NCBI RefSeq assembly: GCF_043497005.1
Contig: NZ_JBIEKE010000001.1
Span: 62,001 to 126,000 of the forward strand
DNA from: Halobacillus_A sp043497005
GTDB lineage: Bacteria > Bacillota > Bacilli > Bacillales > Halobacillaceae
Reading direction: 5' to 3'
Length of the DNA: 64,000 bases
The notes under the pieces: model-generated
What the model was told of the DNA's origin: nothing
The model's database searches: none
Seen by the model: the letters and a program-made list of their open reading frames with translations, nothing else
In this document: positions 24,983-34,360 of the stretch, one piece after another
Position numbering within the stretch: the stretch's first letter is position 1
Layout: each line of letters begins with the position of its first letter
Made by a program: the position numbers and the translations under genes

Positions 24983-25927
24983 ATGAATGATACGAGAAAA
25001 ATTACAGAAGGGGCTTTAATGACCGGGGCTTATCTGCTATTGTTGTTGATAATTCTATTTACCCCGATTATCGGGTCCATTTTCCTATTTGTTTTACCAG
25101 TTCCATTTATTTTTTACAGCTATAGACATGGGTGGAAACCGGGAGTGCTTATGTTTGTTGCTGCTATGGTCTTTTCATTGATCTTTGCAACTGTTTTTTC
25201 TTTACCGATTACACTGCTTTCAGGAATAGGCGGATTGTTCATCGGTGGATCAATGTATAAAAAGCGCAGCTCTTATGAAACGTGGGCTGGAGGGACGATT
25301 GGTTTTATTATCGGCCTTGTCAGTGTGTATTTAATATCGCAGCTTTTCTTTGGCATGAACTGGGCAGAAGAGATTCGTACGGGTCTTAATGACGCGGTTT
25401 CGATGACTGAAGGATTGATGGGGGCTTTAGGAAGCGGTGAAGGTGCGGAAACGCAGTTAGAGGCTTTAGAAGAGCAGGTGGCTGCCCTGCCTGATTATTT
25501 ACCAAGCATCTTTGCGATAGGCGGTATTATGTACGCGTTTGTCAGCCAGTGGCTCAGCTATAAAATTATTAATCGTGTAGAAGGGAAAAAGTTTCATTTT
25601 CCGGCTTTTCGTAACTTTAACCTTCCGACCTCCGTATTATGGTATTACTTTTTTGCGTTAATTTTTACATTGGTGTTCGCTGAAAGTAATGATATTTGGT
25701 ATTTAGCGGCCATTAATGTATTTACGCTGACGGGGGCCTTTCTTGTACTGCAAGGCTTTGCTTTTATTTTTTATTATACCTATGTCAAAGAGAAGTCAAA
25801 AGCGCTTCCGATCCTGGCAATTGTTGGTTCGTTACTTTTCCCGACAATTCTAATGTATCTTGTTCGAATCTTAGGTATAATTGATTTAGGATTTTCGCTT
25901 CGTGAGCGTTTGCAGGCGAAGAAATAA
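24983..25927 (+). CDS. yybS: YybS family membrane protein (DUF2232)
   Basis: Membrane protein of 314 residues with about eight hydrophobic segments, matching DUF2232 in layout and position upstream of gdpP and rplI. Role unknown. Start at 24983 (ATG) with GAGGAG about ten bases upstream. A short gap leads to gdpP, so they are probably one operon. Confidence 0.9.
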   Translation: MNDTRKITEGALMTGAYLLLLLIILFTPIIGSIFLFVLPVPFIFYSYRHGWKPGVLMFVAAMVFSLIFATVFSLPITLLSGIGGLFIGGSMYKKRSSYETWAGGTIGFIIGLVSVYLISQLFFGMNWAEEIRTGLNDAVSMTEGLMGALGSGEGAETQLEALEEQVAALPDYLPSIFAIGGIMYAFVSQWLSYKIINRVEGKKFHFPAFRNFNLPTSVLWYYFFALIFTLVFAESNDIWYLAAINVFTLTGAFLVLQGFAFIFYYTYVKEKSKALPILAIVGSLLFPTILMYLVRILGIIDLGFSLRERLQAKK

Positions 25928-25962
25928 AGATCGCTCGTATTTGATGGCAGGAGTTGAATGAA

Positions 25963-27936
25963 ATGCCGAATATTTTTAAAAAACCGACCATGAGCGGCCA
26001 CTTGTGGGTAATCTATACGATTTCACTGATCCTGTTGGGGTTTATTTGGTATTTTCAGTGGATGCTCGGATTGATGATGATGCTCTTATTGGCCGGTTCG
26101 ATCTTTTATAGTGTTCGCACCGAACAAAACATGATCAATGAAACAGAAGAATATATATCGACTCTTTCCTACCGTGTGAAAAAAGTAGGGGAAGAGGCGC
26201 TGTTAGAAATGCCCATAGGGATTGTGCTTTATAGTGAAGATTATAAGGTGGAGTGGGCGAACCCCTATATGAACAAGTTTACGAAAGAAGATACGATTGT
26301 AGGTGAATCGTTGAACGATTTGTCTGATGATTTGGTTTCCTACATTAAAGAAAGTCATGGAGAGGTATGGCTTGATATTGATGAATACAAGCTGCAGACG
26401 TTAGTGAAAAGAGATGAGCGTCTCCTTTACTTCTTTGACCGCACTAATCAGACAAAAATTCATAACTTGTACAAAAATGAGCAGACCGTCCTTTCGATCA
26501 TTTTCTTAGATAACTATGAAGAGATTACGCAGGGCATGGATGATACAGCGAAGAGTCAAATTAACTCTCAAGTCACTTCCATTTTAAATAAGTGGGCCGG
26601 CGATTTCGGGATTTACTTGAAACGAACGTCCCAGGAACGTTTTATGGCTGTCATGAATCAAGAGATTCTGCAGGCACTCGAGCGTAATAAGTTTGATATT
26701 CTCGATGATGTGCGCGAGTTAATTACGGATCAAAATGTTCCGCTGACGCTCAGCTATGGAATAGGTGTAGGGCCTGTGAGCCTTCCTGAGCTTGGAGAGC
26801 TTGCTCAGTCCAGTCTTGATTTAGCCCTTGGACGTGGAGGCGACCAGGTAGCGATTAAGGATGACACGGGTAAAGTTCGTTTCTACGGCGGAAAAACGAA
26901 TCCAATGGAAAAACGTACGAGGGTTCGTGCACGTGTGATTTCCCACGCTATGAAGGAGCTTGTGCAAAACAGTGAACGCGTCCTGATTATGGGACACAAA
27001 TCTCCTGACATGGATGCCGTTGGTGCTTCCATTGGCATTTTAAAAATTGCGCAGGCGAACCAGAAAGAAGGAAATATCGTGCTTGACCCTGATGAGATTG
27101 ATACAGGGGTTCAGCGTATGATTGAGGAAATTGAAAAAGACGATGAATTGTGGTCAAACTTTATTACACCTGAGGATGCGATGGAGCTTGTCACGAACGA
27201 TACACTGCTTGTCGTCGTCGATACGCATAAGCCTTCTTTAGTAATGGAAGAAAAACTACTAACGAAAACGGAGCATGTCGTAGTCATTGACCACCACCGT
27301 CGTGCCGAAGAGTTCATATCGGATCCGACGCTTGTGTATATGGAGCCTTATGCTTCTTCCACAGCAGAGCTTGTGACTGAACTGCTTGAGTACCAGCCGA
27401 AGAAGCTTAAGCTTTCTATGCTTGAAGCTACATCTTTATTATCCGGTATTATTGTCGATACGAAGGCATTCACGTTACGAACAGGTTCACGGACGTTTGA
27501 TGCCGCTTCCTATTTGAGATCTAAAGGAGCCGATACCGTTCTCGTTCAGAAGTTTATGAAAGAGGATATCGATGTATATGTACAGCGCAGTCGTTTAATT
27601 GAAAAAGCAGATATGTACCGCGATGGAATTGCGATATCAGCCGGGGAACATGGCGAAGAGTATGGCCCTGTGATTATCGCTCAAGCAGCGGATACCCTGC
27701 TTACGATGACAGGTGTGATATGCTCGTTTGTCATATCCGAACGTAAAGACGGACGAATTGGAATCAGCGCACGCTCATTAGGTGACATTAACGTGCAGGT
27801 GATTATGGAACGTATGAATGGGGGCGGGCATTTAACCAATGCAGCCACCCAGCTTGAAGATACAACGATTGAAGATGCCAGAGCTTTATTGCAAGATATA
27901 ATTGATGAATATTTTGAAGGAGGAGACGAAGAATGA
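25963..27936 (+). CDS. gdpP: Cyclic-di-AMP phosphodiesterase GdpP
   Basis: Degrades c-di-AMP, the essential signal for potassium and osmotic control. The 657 residues carry two N-terminal membrane helices, a PAS-like domain, a degenerate GGDEF domain, then DHH (GHKSPDMDAVGAS, VVDTHKPS, VVIDHHRR) and DHHA1 (MNGGGHLTNAAT) domains. The ATG at 25963 follows GGCAGGAG by nine bases; a TTG at 25954 is nearer to the site. The stop overlaps the rplI start (ATGA). Confidence 0.95.
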   Translation: MPNIFKKPTMSGHLWVIYTISLILLGFIWYFQWMLGLMMMLLLAGSIFYSVRTEQNMINETEEYISTLSYRVKKVGEEALLEMPIGIVLYSEDYKVEWANPYMNKFTKEDTIVGESLNDLSDDLVSYIKESHGEVWLDIDEYKLQTLVKRDERLLYFFDRTNQTKIHNLYKNEQTVLSIIFLDNYEEITQGMDDTAKSQINSQVTSILNKWAGDFGIYLKRTSQERFMAVMNQEILQALERNKFDILDDVRELITDQNVPLTLSYGIGVGPVSLPELGELAQSSLDLALGRGGDQVAIKDDTGKVRFYGGKTNPMEKRTRVRARVISHAMKELVQNSERVLIMGHKSPDMDAVGASIGILKIAQANQKEGNIVLDPDEIDTGVQRMIEEIEKDDELWSNFITPEDAMELVTNDTLLVVVDTHKPSLVMEEKLLTKTEHVVVIDHHRRAEEFISDPTLVYMEPYASSTAELVTELLEYQPKKLKLSMLEATSLLSGIIVDTKAFTLRTGSRTFDAASYLRSKGADTVLVQKFMKEDIDVYVQRSRLIEKADMYRDGIAISAGEHGEEYGPVIIAQAADTLLTMTGVICSFVISERKDGRIGISARSLGDINVQVIMERMNGGGHLTNAATQLEDTTIEDARALLQDIIDEYFEGGDEE

Positions 27937-28379
27937 AGGTAATTTTCACATCAGACGTAAAAGGAAAAGGTAAGAAAGGTGAAATCAAGAACGTCTCTGA
28001 CGGTTATGCACGCAACTACCTTTTAAAAAATAACTTAGCGGTTGAAGCTACAGGCGGAAACCTCAAGGCCCAGCAAGCCAAAGATGCGAAGGAAGAACAG
28101 AAAGCGGAAGAAGTGAAGCAGGAAGCCGAGCAGCTTAAAGAAACGCTTGCGGATTTAGAAGTAAAACTTGTCGCTAAATCCGGGGATAACGGCCGCTTGT
28201 TTGGATCGATTACGAGTAAGCAAATTGCAGAACAGCTTAAGAAGTCTCACAACATTAAAATCGACAAACGTAAAATTGAACTGGATGAACCGATTCGTAC
28301 CCTTGGGTATACGAACGTTCCCGTTAAGCTTCATAACGAGGTGACAGGGACGATCCGTGTCCATGTGGCCGAGAAGTAA
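27933..28379 (+). CDS. rplI: 50S ribosomal protein L9
   Basis: Ribosomal protein of 148 residues: N-terminal rRNA-binding part (MKVIFTSDVKGKGKKGEIK, DGYARNYLLKNNLA), long central helix, and C-terminal domain with GRLFGSITSKQIAEQL. It overlaps gdpP by four bases, so translation is coupled, as in Bacillus subtilis (yybT-rplI). Confidence 0.98.
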   Translation: MKVIFTSDVKGKGKKGEIKNVSDGYARNYLLKNNLAVEATGGNLKAQQAKDAKEEQKAEEVKQEAEQLKETLADLEVKLVAKSGDNGRLFGSITSKQIAEQLKKSHNIKIDKRKIELDEPIRTLGYTNVPVKLHNEVTGTIRVHVAEK

Positions 28380-28414
28380 ATGTTCTTTTGCGCACGTAGA
28401 GGAGGAAACAGCAA

Positions 28415-29776
28415 GTGAGTGAATTATGGAATGACCGTACACCGCCGCACAATATAGAAGCTGAGCAGGCGGTTCTTGGTGCGGTCTTTTTAGAGCCTGA
28501 AGCGATGTCTACGGCTGCGGAATATCTACTTCCAGAAGATTTTTACCGCGCGAGCCATCAGCGGATCTTTGAAGTAATGCTCACGCTTTCTGACCGCGGG
28601 GAGCCGATCGACCTGGTTACGGTAACCACAGCGTTATCCAATAACAAAGTGTTAGAGGAAGTAGGCGGCGTTTCTTATTTAAGTGATATCGCCAATTCCG
28701 TTCCGACGGCAGCCAACATCTCATATTACACGAAGATTGTCAGCGAGAAGTCAACGCTGCGTGGGTTGATCCGCACAGCGACCAATATCGTAACGAGCGG
28801 ATTTGCAGAAGAAGAGAATATTGAAGATGTTTTAAATGCGGCGGAAAAAGAAATTCTGGAAGTCTCCCAGCGAAAAGACTCCGGCGCGTTTAAAAACATT
28901 AAAGACGTGTTAATCGATGTGTACGACAACATTGAACAGCTTCATAACAATGAAGGGAATACGACCGGTATTCCGACAGGCTACCGCGACCTCGATCAAA
29001 TCACATCAGGATTTCAGCGGAATGATTTGATCATTATCGCAGCACGTCCTTCCATGGGTAAGACGGCTTTTGCGCTTAACATTGCGCAGAACGTTGCGGT
29101 CAATTCAGATGAAAACGTTGCGATCTTCAGTTTGGAGATGGGAGCCGATCAGCTTGTCTCCCGTATGTTATGTGCGGAAGGTAACATTGACGCCCAGCGT
29201 CTCCGTACAGGTTCAATGGAAGCCGATGACTGGAATAAGCTGACGATGGCGATGGGAAGCTTATCGAATGCCGGCATTTACATTGATGATACGCCGGGTA
29301 TTCGAGTGAACGAAATTCGGTCCAAATGCCGTCGTCTTAAGCAGGAACACGGACTCGGCATGATCTTGATTGACTACCTGCAGCTCATCCAGGGAAGCGC
29401 GAATTCTAAGGAAAACCGTCAGCAGGAAGTGTCGGAAATTTCTCGATCGTTAAAAGGATTAGCCCGTGAATTAAATGTTCCGCTAATCGCTCTTTCCCAG
29501 CTTTCTCGTGGCGTTGAATCCCGACAGGACAAGCGTCCTATGATGTCTGACCTTCGTGAATCTGGTTCGATTGAGCAGGATGCGGATATTGTCGGCTTCT
29601 TGTATCGTGACGATTACTATGACCAGGAGTCGGAAAACCAAAACATTATCGAAATCATCATATCCAAGCAGCGTAATGGTCCGGTTGGAAACGTCGAACT
29701 GGCCTTTGTGAAGGAATACAACAAGTTCGTCGACCTCGACCACCGCTACACTGACGCTGACGTGCCGCCGGCATAA
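28415..29776 (+). CDS. dnaB: Replicative DNA helicase (DnaB type; dnaC in Bacillus subtilis naming)
   Basis: Ring helicase of the replication fork, 453 residues. N-terminal NTPPxNxEAE-type segment (DRTPPHNIEAEQAVLG), Walker A ARPSMGKTAFALNIA, Walker B MILIDYLQLI, and the RecA-like end QDADIVGFLYRDDYY. The GTG start follows GAGGAGG. It sits behind rplI as is usual. Confidence 0.97.
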   Translation: MSELWNDRTPPHNIEAEQAVLGAVFLEPEAMSTAAEYLLPEDFYRASHQRIFEVMLTLSDRGEPIDLVTVTTALSNNKVLEEVGGVSYLSDIANSVPTAANISYYTKIVSEKSTLRGLIRTATNIVTSGFAEEENIEDVLNAAEKEILEVSQRKDSGAFKNIKDVLIDVYDNIEQLHNNEGNTTGIPTGYRDLDQITSGFQRNDLIIIAARPSMGKTAFALNIAQNVAVNSDENVAIFSLEMGADQLVSRMLCAEGNIDAQRLRTGSMEADDWNKLTMAMGSLSNAGIYIDDTPGIRVNEIRSKCRRLKQEHGLGMILIDYLQLIQGSANSKENRQQEVSEISRSLKGLARELNVPLIALSQLSRGVESRQDKRPMMSDLRESGSIEQDADIVGFLYRDDYYDQESENQNIIEIIISKQRNGPVGNVELAFVKEYNKFVDLDHRYTDADVPPA

Positions 29777-29789
29777 GAGAATTGATAAA

Positions 29790-30062
29790 GTGTCAGCAGA
29801 GAATAAAGAGAGAGTACAACAGCGGTGCAATGGAGTATCAGCAGTGAATAAAGAGTAGAGCGTCAACGCGGTACCAGGTACCGAGACTCTTTTCTACTGC
29901 CTCTAACCACTTTTTTGTCTCTCGGTACCTGGTACCATCAGCACTCATACAGCGAGAGAGCGGTACCCATCAGCACTCATACAGCGAGAGAGCGGTACCC
30001 ATCAGCACTCTTGCGGCGTGAGAGCTGGCACCGTCAACACTCACACCATAAAAGAGCAAAAT
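29790..30062. repeat. Tandem and inverted repeats after dnaB
   Basis: A 32-bp unit (ATCAGCACTCATACAGCGAG plus 12 more) is present twice perfectly at 29937-30000, once degenerately at 30001-30032 and in part at 30033-30062. Left of it is a 17-bp inverted repeat, GGTACCAGGTACCGAGA at 29870-29886 and its complement at 29920-29936. A weaker direct repeat (CAGCAGAGAATAAAGAG / CAGCAGTGAATAAAGAG) lies at 29792-29855. No gene is seen here. Confidence 0.85.
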
Positions 30063-30108
30063 AAAAGCCTTTCATCTCTTTTTGTTAAAAAAGATGAAAG
30101 GCTTTTTT
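30063..30108. terminator. Bidirectional terminator
   Basis: Perfect 15-bp stem AAAAGCCTTTCATCT / AGATGAAAGGCTTTT with a T-run on both sides. It lies between dnaB and the convergent HAD gene. Confidence 0.9.
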
Positions 30109-30169
30109 ATATTCATCACTCACCGTTACGCCTCCAAAAACAGGAGTTACGCCGGCTCATGAATGAACG

Positions 30170-31024
30170 CTAGGTTAACCAGTGAGAAATCGCATGAGCG
30201 ACTCCGTGATCATCATTGGTTTTCGTTACAAAATCACTCGCTTCTAAGACTGAATCTCTCGCATTCGCCATCGCTGCCCGGTGTCCCGCTACGTTTAGCA
30301 TCGAAAGGTCGTTTGGACTGTCGCCGATGGCAGCCGTATCACGTAGAGAGAAGCCAAAATGGGCCGCGAGTTTTTCTAAAGCGATGCCCTTGGAAGCGTC
30401 CTTGTGTTCAAGCTCAAAGTTATGAATGCCTGAGCTGACGAGTGTTAAATCTTCATATCCTTCAAACTTCTTCCAGCCTTTATCGCGTTTTTCTTTTTCA
30501 AACGAGAAGGCGAGTACGTTGTAAAGAGGCTGGCCACTCTGCATAATTTCCCGGTAGGACGGGACTTTTTTAAAGCCTGACTGGCCGAACTGTTTAGCGA
30601 GCGAATGTTCAAGCTCCGCTATATTTGCATCCGGATTCGCTGTTTTAATACGATCGAGCTCAATATACAGCAGGTCGCGTCCATTTTCAGGTGTAAGAAT
30701 AGCATCATCGCTGAAAACCTCGTAGTAATAGTCTTCCGCTTCGAGCCAGCTTAAGATTTCTTCCGCATCGTTTGGCTGAATTGGAACGGAATCAAACAGT
30801 TTTCCTTCGGGTGTATGAATCGTAGCCCCGTTAGCGCCAATCACCCACGTGTTAAGGCCGGTATCGGCAAAAACTTCGCGCACGTCAAATTCGGCTCGTC
30901 CTGTCGCTACGACAATTTCCACCCCTTCCTGCTGTGCTCTTTGAATGGCTTGTAAATTTTCCTCGCTGATTTCACTTTCGTTATTTAATAGGGTGCCGTC
31001 TAAATCAATCGCAATCATTTTCAT
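30170..31024 (-). CDS. Cof-type HAD-IIB sugar-phosphatase-like protein
   Basis: HAD phosphatase of 284 residues with MIAIDLDGTLLN (motif I), VVATGRAEFDV, a C2B cap, KGIALEKLAAHFG, and IGDSPNDLSML (motif IV). Substrate unknown; relatives act on sugar phosphates or flavin phosphates. Its start overlaps the end of the DeoR-type regulator by four bases, so it is the regulator's likely partner in sugar-phosphate metabolism. Confidence 0.9.
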   Translation of the reverse strand: MKMIAIDLDGTLLNNESEISEENLQAIQRAQQEGVEIVVATGRAEFDVREVFADTGLNTWVIGANGATIHTPEGKLFDSVPIQPNDAEEILSWLEAEDYYYEVFSDDAILTPENGRDLLYIELDRIKTANPDANIAELEHSLAKQFGQSGFKKVPSYREIMQSGQPLYNVLAFSFEKEKRDKGWKKFEGYEDLTLVSSGIHNFELEHKDASKGIALEKLAAHFGFSLRDTAAIGDSPNDLSMLNVAGHRAAMANARDSVLEASDFVTKTNDDHGVAHAISHWLT

Positions 31025-31800
31025 CCTGTTTCCTCCTCCGTCACTAATAACTCCACCTGATGATTTTCTAACAGCTGCTGGAACTCTTCACTCGGTGTCC
31101 GGTCGGTAATAAGTAGATCTACATCTGCCAGCTCGGCGTATTGAAAAAAATCGGTAACGCCGATTTTTGTATGATCAGCGAGAACAGTCACTTGCTGCGC
31201 TTGGTCGGTCATCTTACGCTTCACCATACCGTCTTCTTCATGCGCAATCGTCAGCCCGTGTTCTGAAATGCCGACGACTCCAATAAAAGCGTGGTCGACA
31301 TAATAGTTAGAAAGGCGTTCGATGACAGAAGTGCCGTACAAAAACCGGTGCTCTTTATTCAGCTGGCCGCCTAATAAATGAATGTTTGAATGTTTATTAT
31401 GAGACAGTAGATCAGCCAAATTAATTGAGTTCGTAATGACGGTTAAGTCTGTATCCTCAAGCTGTGCAGCGCAGGACTGTACGGTTGTAGAGGCATCGAG
31501 AATCACCTTATCTCCACTGCGTACAAGCGATGCTGCCTTGCGCCCGATCGCCAGCTTCTCTTCAGAGACGGTTTGTAGCCTGTTGGAGTAGTCTTTTACT
31601 TCATTATGGCTCGTTGGTAAAATAGCCCCTCCCCGCGTCCGCACGATCGCTCGCTGTTCTTCTAATTTAACGAGGTCTCTTCTCGCTGTGTCCCTTGAAA
31701 CATGAAAAAGCTCACAAATCTTTTCGACTGAGATGCGCTTCGTCTGTTTTACATACTTGAGAATTTCAATTAAGCGTTCTTCTTGATACAAAGCAGCCAC
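31021..31800 (-). CDS. DeoR/GlpR-family transcriptional regulator
   Basis: Sugar-phosphate-responsive repressor of 259 residues. DeoR helix-turn-helix RLIEILKYVKQTKRISVEKICELFHVSRDTARRDL (residues 9-43, seen in two parts), then the ISOCOT-fold ligand domain (KVILDASTTVQSCAAQL, GGQLNKEHRFLYG). It precedes the HAD gene in an operon. Repeated AT-rich motifs upstream are the likely operators. Confidence 0.92.
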   Translation of the reverse strand: MAALYQEERLIEILKYVKQTKRISVEKICELFHVSRDTARRDLVKLEEQRAIVRTRGGAILPTSHNEVKDYSNRLQTVSEEKLAIGRKAASLVRSGDKVILDASTTVQSCAAQLEDTDLTVITNSINLADLLSHNKHSNIHLLGGQLNKEHRFLYGTSVIERLSNYYVDHAFIGVVGISEHGLTIAHEEDGMVKRKMTDQAQQVTVLADHTKIGVTDFFQYAELADVDLLITDRTPSEEFQQLLENHQVELLVTEEETG

Positions 31801-31815
31801 CGTCCTTACGTATTC

Positions 31816-31890
31816 TATAAGTTATTATAAGTAATTATAACCTAAACTTCAAGTAAGTTAAGTTATTGTAAGTAAGTATAAGTAATTATG
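31816..31890. promoter_or_regulatory. Iterated AT-rich motif, probable DeoR-type operators
   Basis: ATAAGTAATTAT occurs exactly at 31827-31838 and 31878-31889, with further partial copies (TATAAGTTATTATAAG at 31816-31831; TTGTAAGTAAGTATAAG at 31866-31882) between. This sits just upstream of the DeoR-type gene and is the kind of multi-copy site this family uses. Confidence 0.55.
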
Positions 31891-31899
31891 AAATTGAGA

Positions 31900-31976
31900 T
31901 AAATCGAACATTACGATAATATTAAAATTAAATGTTCGTGTTTTGCGTTGACGTACAGCTCTAAAATTGATAAACT
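31900..31976 (+). promoter_or_regulatory. purA control region: two PurBoxes and promoter
   Basis: CGAACATT at 31905-31912 and the inverted AATGTTCG at 31931-31938 match the centre of the Bacillus PurBox (AWWWCCGAACWWT), facing each other with about 17 bases between boxes, the spacing PurR needs. The promoter TTGACG (31948-31953), 17 bp, TAAACT (31971-31976) follows. PurR should repress purA when adenine nucleotides are plentiful. Confidence 0.65.
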
Positions 31977-32023
31977 GACGTTGGAATTAATGAAATAGTA
32001 AATTTTACAGGCGGAGGTGCCTT

Positions 32024-33313
32024 ATGTCTTCAGTAGTAGTCGTCGGAACCCAATGGGGAGACGAAGGTAAAGGTAAAATAACAGATTTTCTATCACAAAA
32101 TGCTGAGGTTGTTGCGCGTTATCAAGGCGGAAACAACGCAGGCCATACGATTAAATTTGACGGAATCACGTATAAGCTGCATTTGATTCCATCCGGGATC
32201 TTTTTTGACGATAAGGAATGCGTGTTAGGAAACGGCATGGTGATTGACCCGAAAGCCTTATTAGAAGAACTTCAATACTTACATGATAAAGGGGTATCAA
32301 CGGACAATCTGCGCATCAGCAACCGCGCGCACATTATCCTCCCGTACCACTTGAAACTAGATGAATTACAAGAAGAACAAAAGGGTGCAAATAAGATCGG
32401 TACAACGAAAAAAGGTATCGGTCCGGCATATATGGATAAAGCGGCTCGTACCGGTATTCGTATCGCTGATCTGCTTGATAAAGAAGAGTTCCGTGAGAAG
32501 CTGGAGCAGAACCTTGCGGATAAGAACCGCTTTTTTGAAAAAGTTTATGAAACGACTCCATTTACCGTAGAAGAGATTTTAGAAGAATACTATGATTATG
32601 GTCAGCAAATCGCTAAATATGTATGCGATACATCTGTCGTCCTTAATGATAACCTTGACGATGGACGCCGTGTCCTTTTTGAAGGCGCTCAAGGCGTTAT
32701 GCTCGATATTGACCAGGGAACGTATCCATTTGTTACATCATCCAACCCGATTGCCGGCGGTGTAACGATTGGTTCTGGTGTGGGTCCTTCAAAAATTAAG
32801 CACGTCGTCGGCGTTTCCAAAGCGTATACAACACGTGTCGGTGACGGTCCTTTTCCAACAGAGCTGGAAGATGAAACCGGCGATAAAATTCGTGAAGTAG
32901 GAAACGAATATGGTACGACAACTGGACGTCCGCGCCGTGTCGGCTGGTTTGACAGTGTCGTTGTACGTCACGCCCGCCGTGTAAGTGGAATTACCGATTT
33001 GTCTCTTAACTCCATTGATGTGTTAACCGGCATTCAAACGTTAAAAATCTGTACCGCTTATAAATACCGCGGGGAGATTATGGAAGAATTCCCGGCCAGC
33101 TTGAAAGTATTAGCTGAGTGCGAACCTGTCTATGAAGAACTTCCGGGATGGGATGAGGATATTACAGGCGTGCGTTCCTTACACGAACTCCCTGTAAACG
33201 CGAGAAATTACCTGGAGCGTGTCTCTCAATTAACAGGTATTCCTCTGTCTATCTTTTCCGTAGGACCTGATCGTTCACAAACCAACGTAGTACGCAGCGT
33301 GTATAGCGAATAA
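32024..33313 (+). CDS. purA: Adenylosuccinate synthetase
   Basis: Joins IMP and aspartate using GTP, the first committed step to AMP. The 429 residues contain VVVGTQWGDEGKGKITD with the catalytic GDEGKGK loop, the GNNAGHT motif, TTKKGIGPAYMDK, TTTGRPRRVGWFD and the GTP-binding end GPDRSQT. GGCGGAGGTG precedes the ATG. A PurR-type control region lies upstream and a terminator after it. Confidence 0.98.
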   Translation: MSSVVVVGTQWGDEGKGKITDFLSQNAEVVARYQGGNNAGHTIKFDGITYKLHLIPSGIFFDDKECVLGNGMVIDPKALLEELQYLHDKGVSTDNLRISNRAHIILPYHLKLDELQEEQKGANKIGTTKKGIGPAYMDKAARTGIRIADLLDKEEFREKLEQNLADKNRFFEKVYETTPFTVEEILEEYYDYGQQIAKYVCDTSVVLNDNLDDGRRVLFEGAQGVMLDIDQGTYPFVTSSNPIAGGVTIGSGVGPSKIKHVVGVSKAYTTRVGDGPFPTELEDETGDKIREVGNEYGTTTGRPRRVGWFDSVVVRHARRVSGITDLSLNSIDVLTGIQTLKICTAYKYRGEIMEEFPASLKVLAECEPVYEELPGWDEDITGVRSLHELPVNARNYLERVSQLTGIPLSIFSVGPDRSQTNVVRSVYSE

Positions 33314-33322
33314 TTTCATAAT

Positions 33323-33363
33323 AAAGCACGTCTTTCTTATAATATAGGGAGACGTGCTTTTTT
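33323..33363 (+). terminator. Terminator after purA
   Basis: AAAGCACGTCT / AGACGTGCTTT with a 16-nt loop and T-run. Confidence 0.9.
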
Positions 33364-33383
33364 ACATGGAAGGAGAATCCACG

Positions 33384-33923
33384 ATGAAACGAATTAGTGT
33401 GTTTGCTGGATCCAGCGCGGGCAATGATCCAGAATTTACAGAGAAGACGAGAATACTTGGAAAAGCTTTTGCAGAAAAAAATATTGAGCTTGTCTACGGT
33501 GGTGCCAAAAGTGGATTAATGGGGGTTATGGCCGATACCATTCTAGAACACGGCGGTCAGGTGACAGGAATAATGCCAACCCCTTTATTTGAAAAAGAGA
33601 TCGTACATCCTGGAGTCACGACGTTCATTGAAGTCGATACGATGCACCAGCGAAAAGAAAAGATGAGTGAGCTTGCTGATGGGTTCATCGCCTTGCCTGG
33701 AGGATTTGGAACGCTTGAGGAATTATTTGAAACGATTACATGGGCACAGATCGGTCTTCATGAGAAACCGGTTGGCCTATTTAATATTCAAGGCTATTAT
33801 TCTCCTGTCCTTGAATTAATGGATCATGCGATAGAGGCTGGTTTTGTTTCTCCTGAGAGCCGGATGATTTTACTAGAATCATCTGACGCTCACGACCTGC
33901 TTTCGCTGCTGGAAAACAAGTAA
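33384..33923 (+). CDS. LOG-family protein (nucleoside 5'-monophosphate phosphoribohydrolase-like, TIGR00730)
   Basis: Protein of 179 residues with FAGSSAGND, YGGAKSGLMGVMAD and the signature PGGFGTLEELFE. Members remove ribose 5-phosphate from cytokinin-like or other nucleotides; older annotations call them lysine decarboxylases wrongly. The ATG at 33384 follows AAGGAGAA; an in-frame start at 33354 lies inside the purA terminator. Confidence 0.9.
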   Translation: MKRISVFAGSSAGNDPEFTEKTRILGKAFAEKNIELVYGGAKSGLMGVMADTILEHGGQVTGIMPTPLFEKEIVHPGVTTFIEVDTMHQRKEKMSELADGFIALPGGFGTLEELFETITWAQIGLHEKPVGLFNIQGYYSPVLELMDHAIEAGFVSPESRMILLESSDAHDLLSLLENK

Positions 33924-33936
33924 ATTGAAAAATCTA

Positions 33937-33966
33937 TTGCGTAATTTTTAAAAGGTATGGTATGAT
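33937..33966 (+). promoter_or_regulatory. Promoter of the tRNA pair
   Basis: TTGCGT, 18-bp spacer, TATGAT; 35 bases before tRNA-Asp. Confidence 0.55.
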
Positions 33967-34001
33967 ATTCTTCGTTGCGGTAAAGAAGAATCATCATACG
34001 T

Positions 34002-34078
34002 GGTCCGGTAGTTCAGTTGGTTAGAATGCCTGCCTGTCACGCAGGAGGTCGCGGGTTCGAGTCCCGTCCGGACCGCCA
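34002..34078 (+). tRNA. tRNA-Asp (GTC)
   Basis: Full cloverleaf: acceptor GGTCCGG / CCGGACC, D-arm GTTCAGTTGGTTAGAAT, anticodon loop CTGTCAC with GTC, T-arm GCGGGTTCGAGTCCCGT, discriminator G and encoded CCA. Confidence 0.96.
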
Positions 34079-34101
34079 CTTATATTTAAATACTTAATTT
34101 T

Positions 34102-34124
34102 GCTCGGTAGCTCAGTCGGTAGAG
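34102..34124 (+). pseudogene. 5' fragment of tRNA-Phe
   Basis: GCTCGGTAGCTCAGTCGGTA plus GAG is identical to bases 2-24 of the intact tRNA-Phe at 34283, and the upstream TTTAAATACTTA is repeated too. After the D-arm the sequence is unrelated for about 160 bases, with a GC-rich stretch (GAGGAGCGCGGGCTTCACCG). It cannot form a tRNA. It is either a decayed tandem copy or the edge of an inserted element. Confidence 0.85.
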
Positions 34125-34282
34125 AAGCTGTAAAACATCTTTGAGATCCTTCATCGAAGGCTTTGCGAGGAGCGCGGGCTTCACCGAAAAACATTGCAAC
34201 GTGACGAGCACAGGACTTCTTTGAATCTACTTCGAAGCAAGATAATGTGCGAGAGATAGAATAAAATTTAAATACTTACCAT

Positions 34283-34355
<73 letters not shown>

Positions 34356-34360
34356 CTCCA

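Noticed and set aside
29937..30062. The 32-bp tandem units as CRISPR
   Set aside because: The units abut without spacers; this is a simple tandem repeat.
34102..34200. A second complete tRNA-Phe
   Set aside because: Only the first 24 bases match; no anticodon or T-arm follows.
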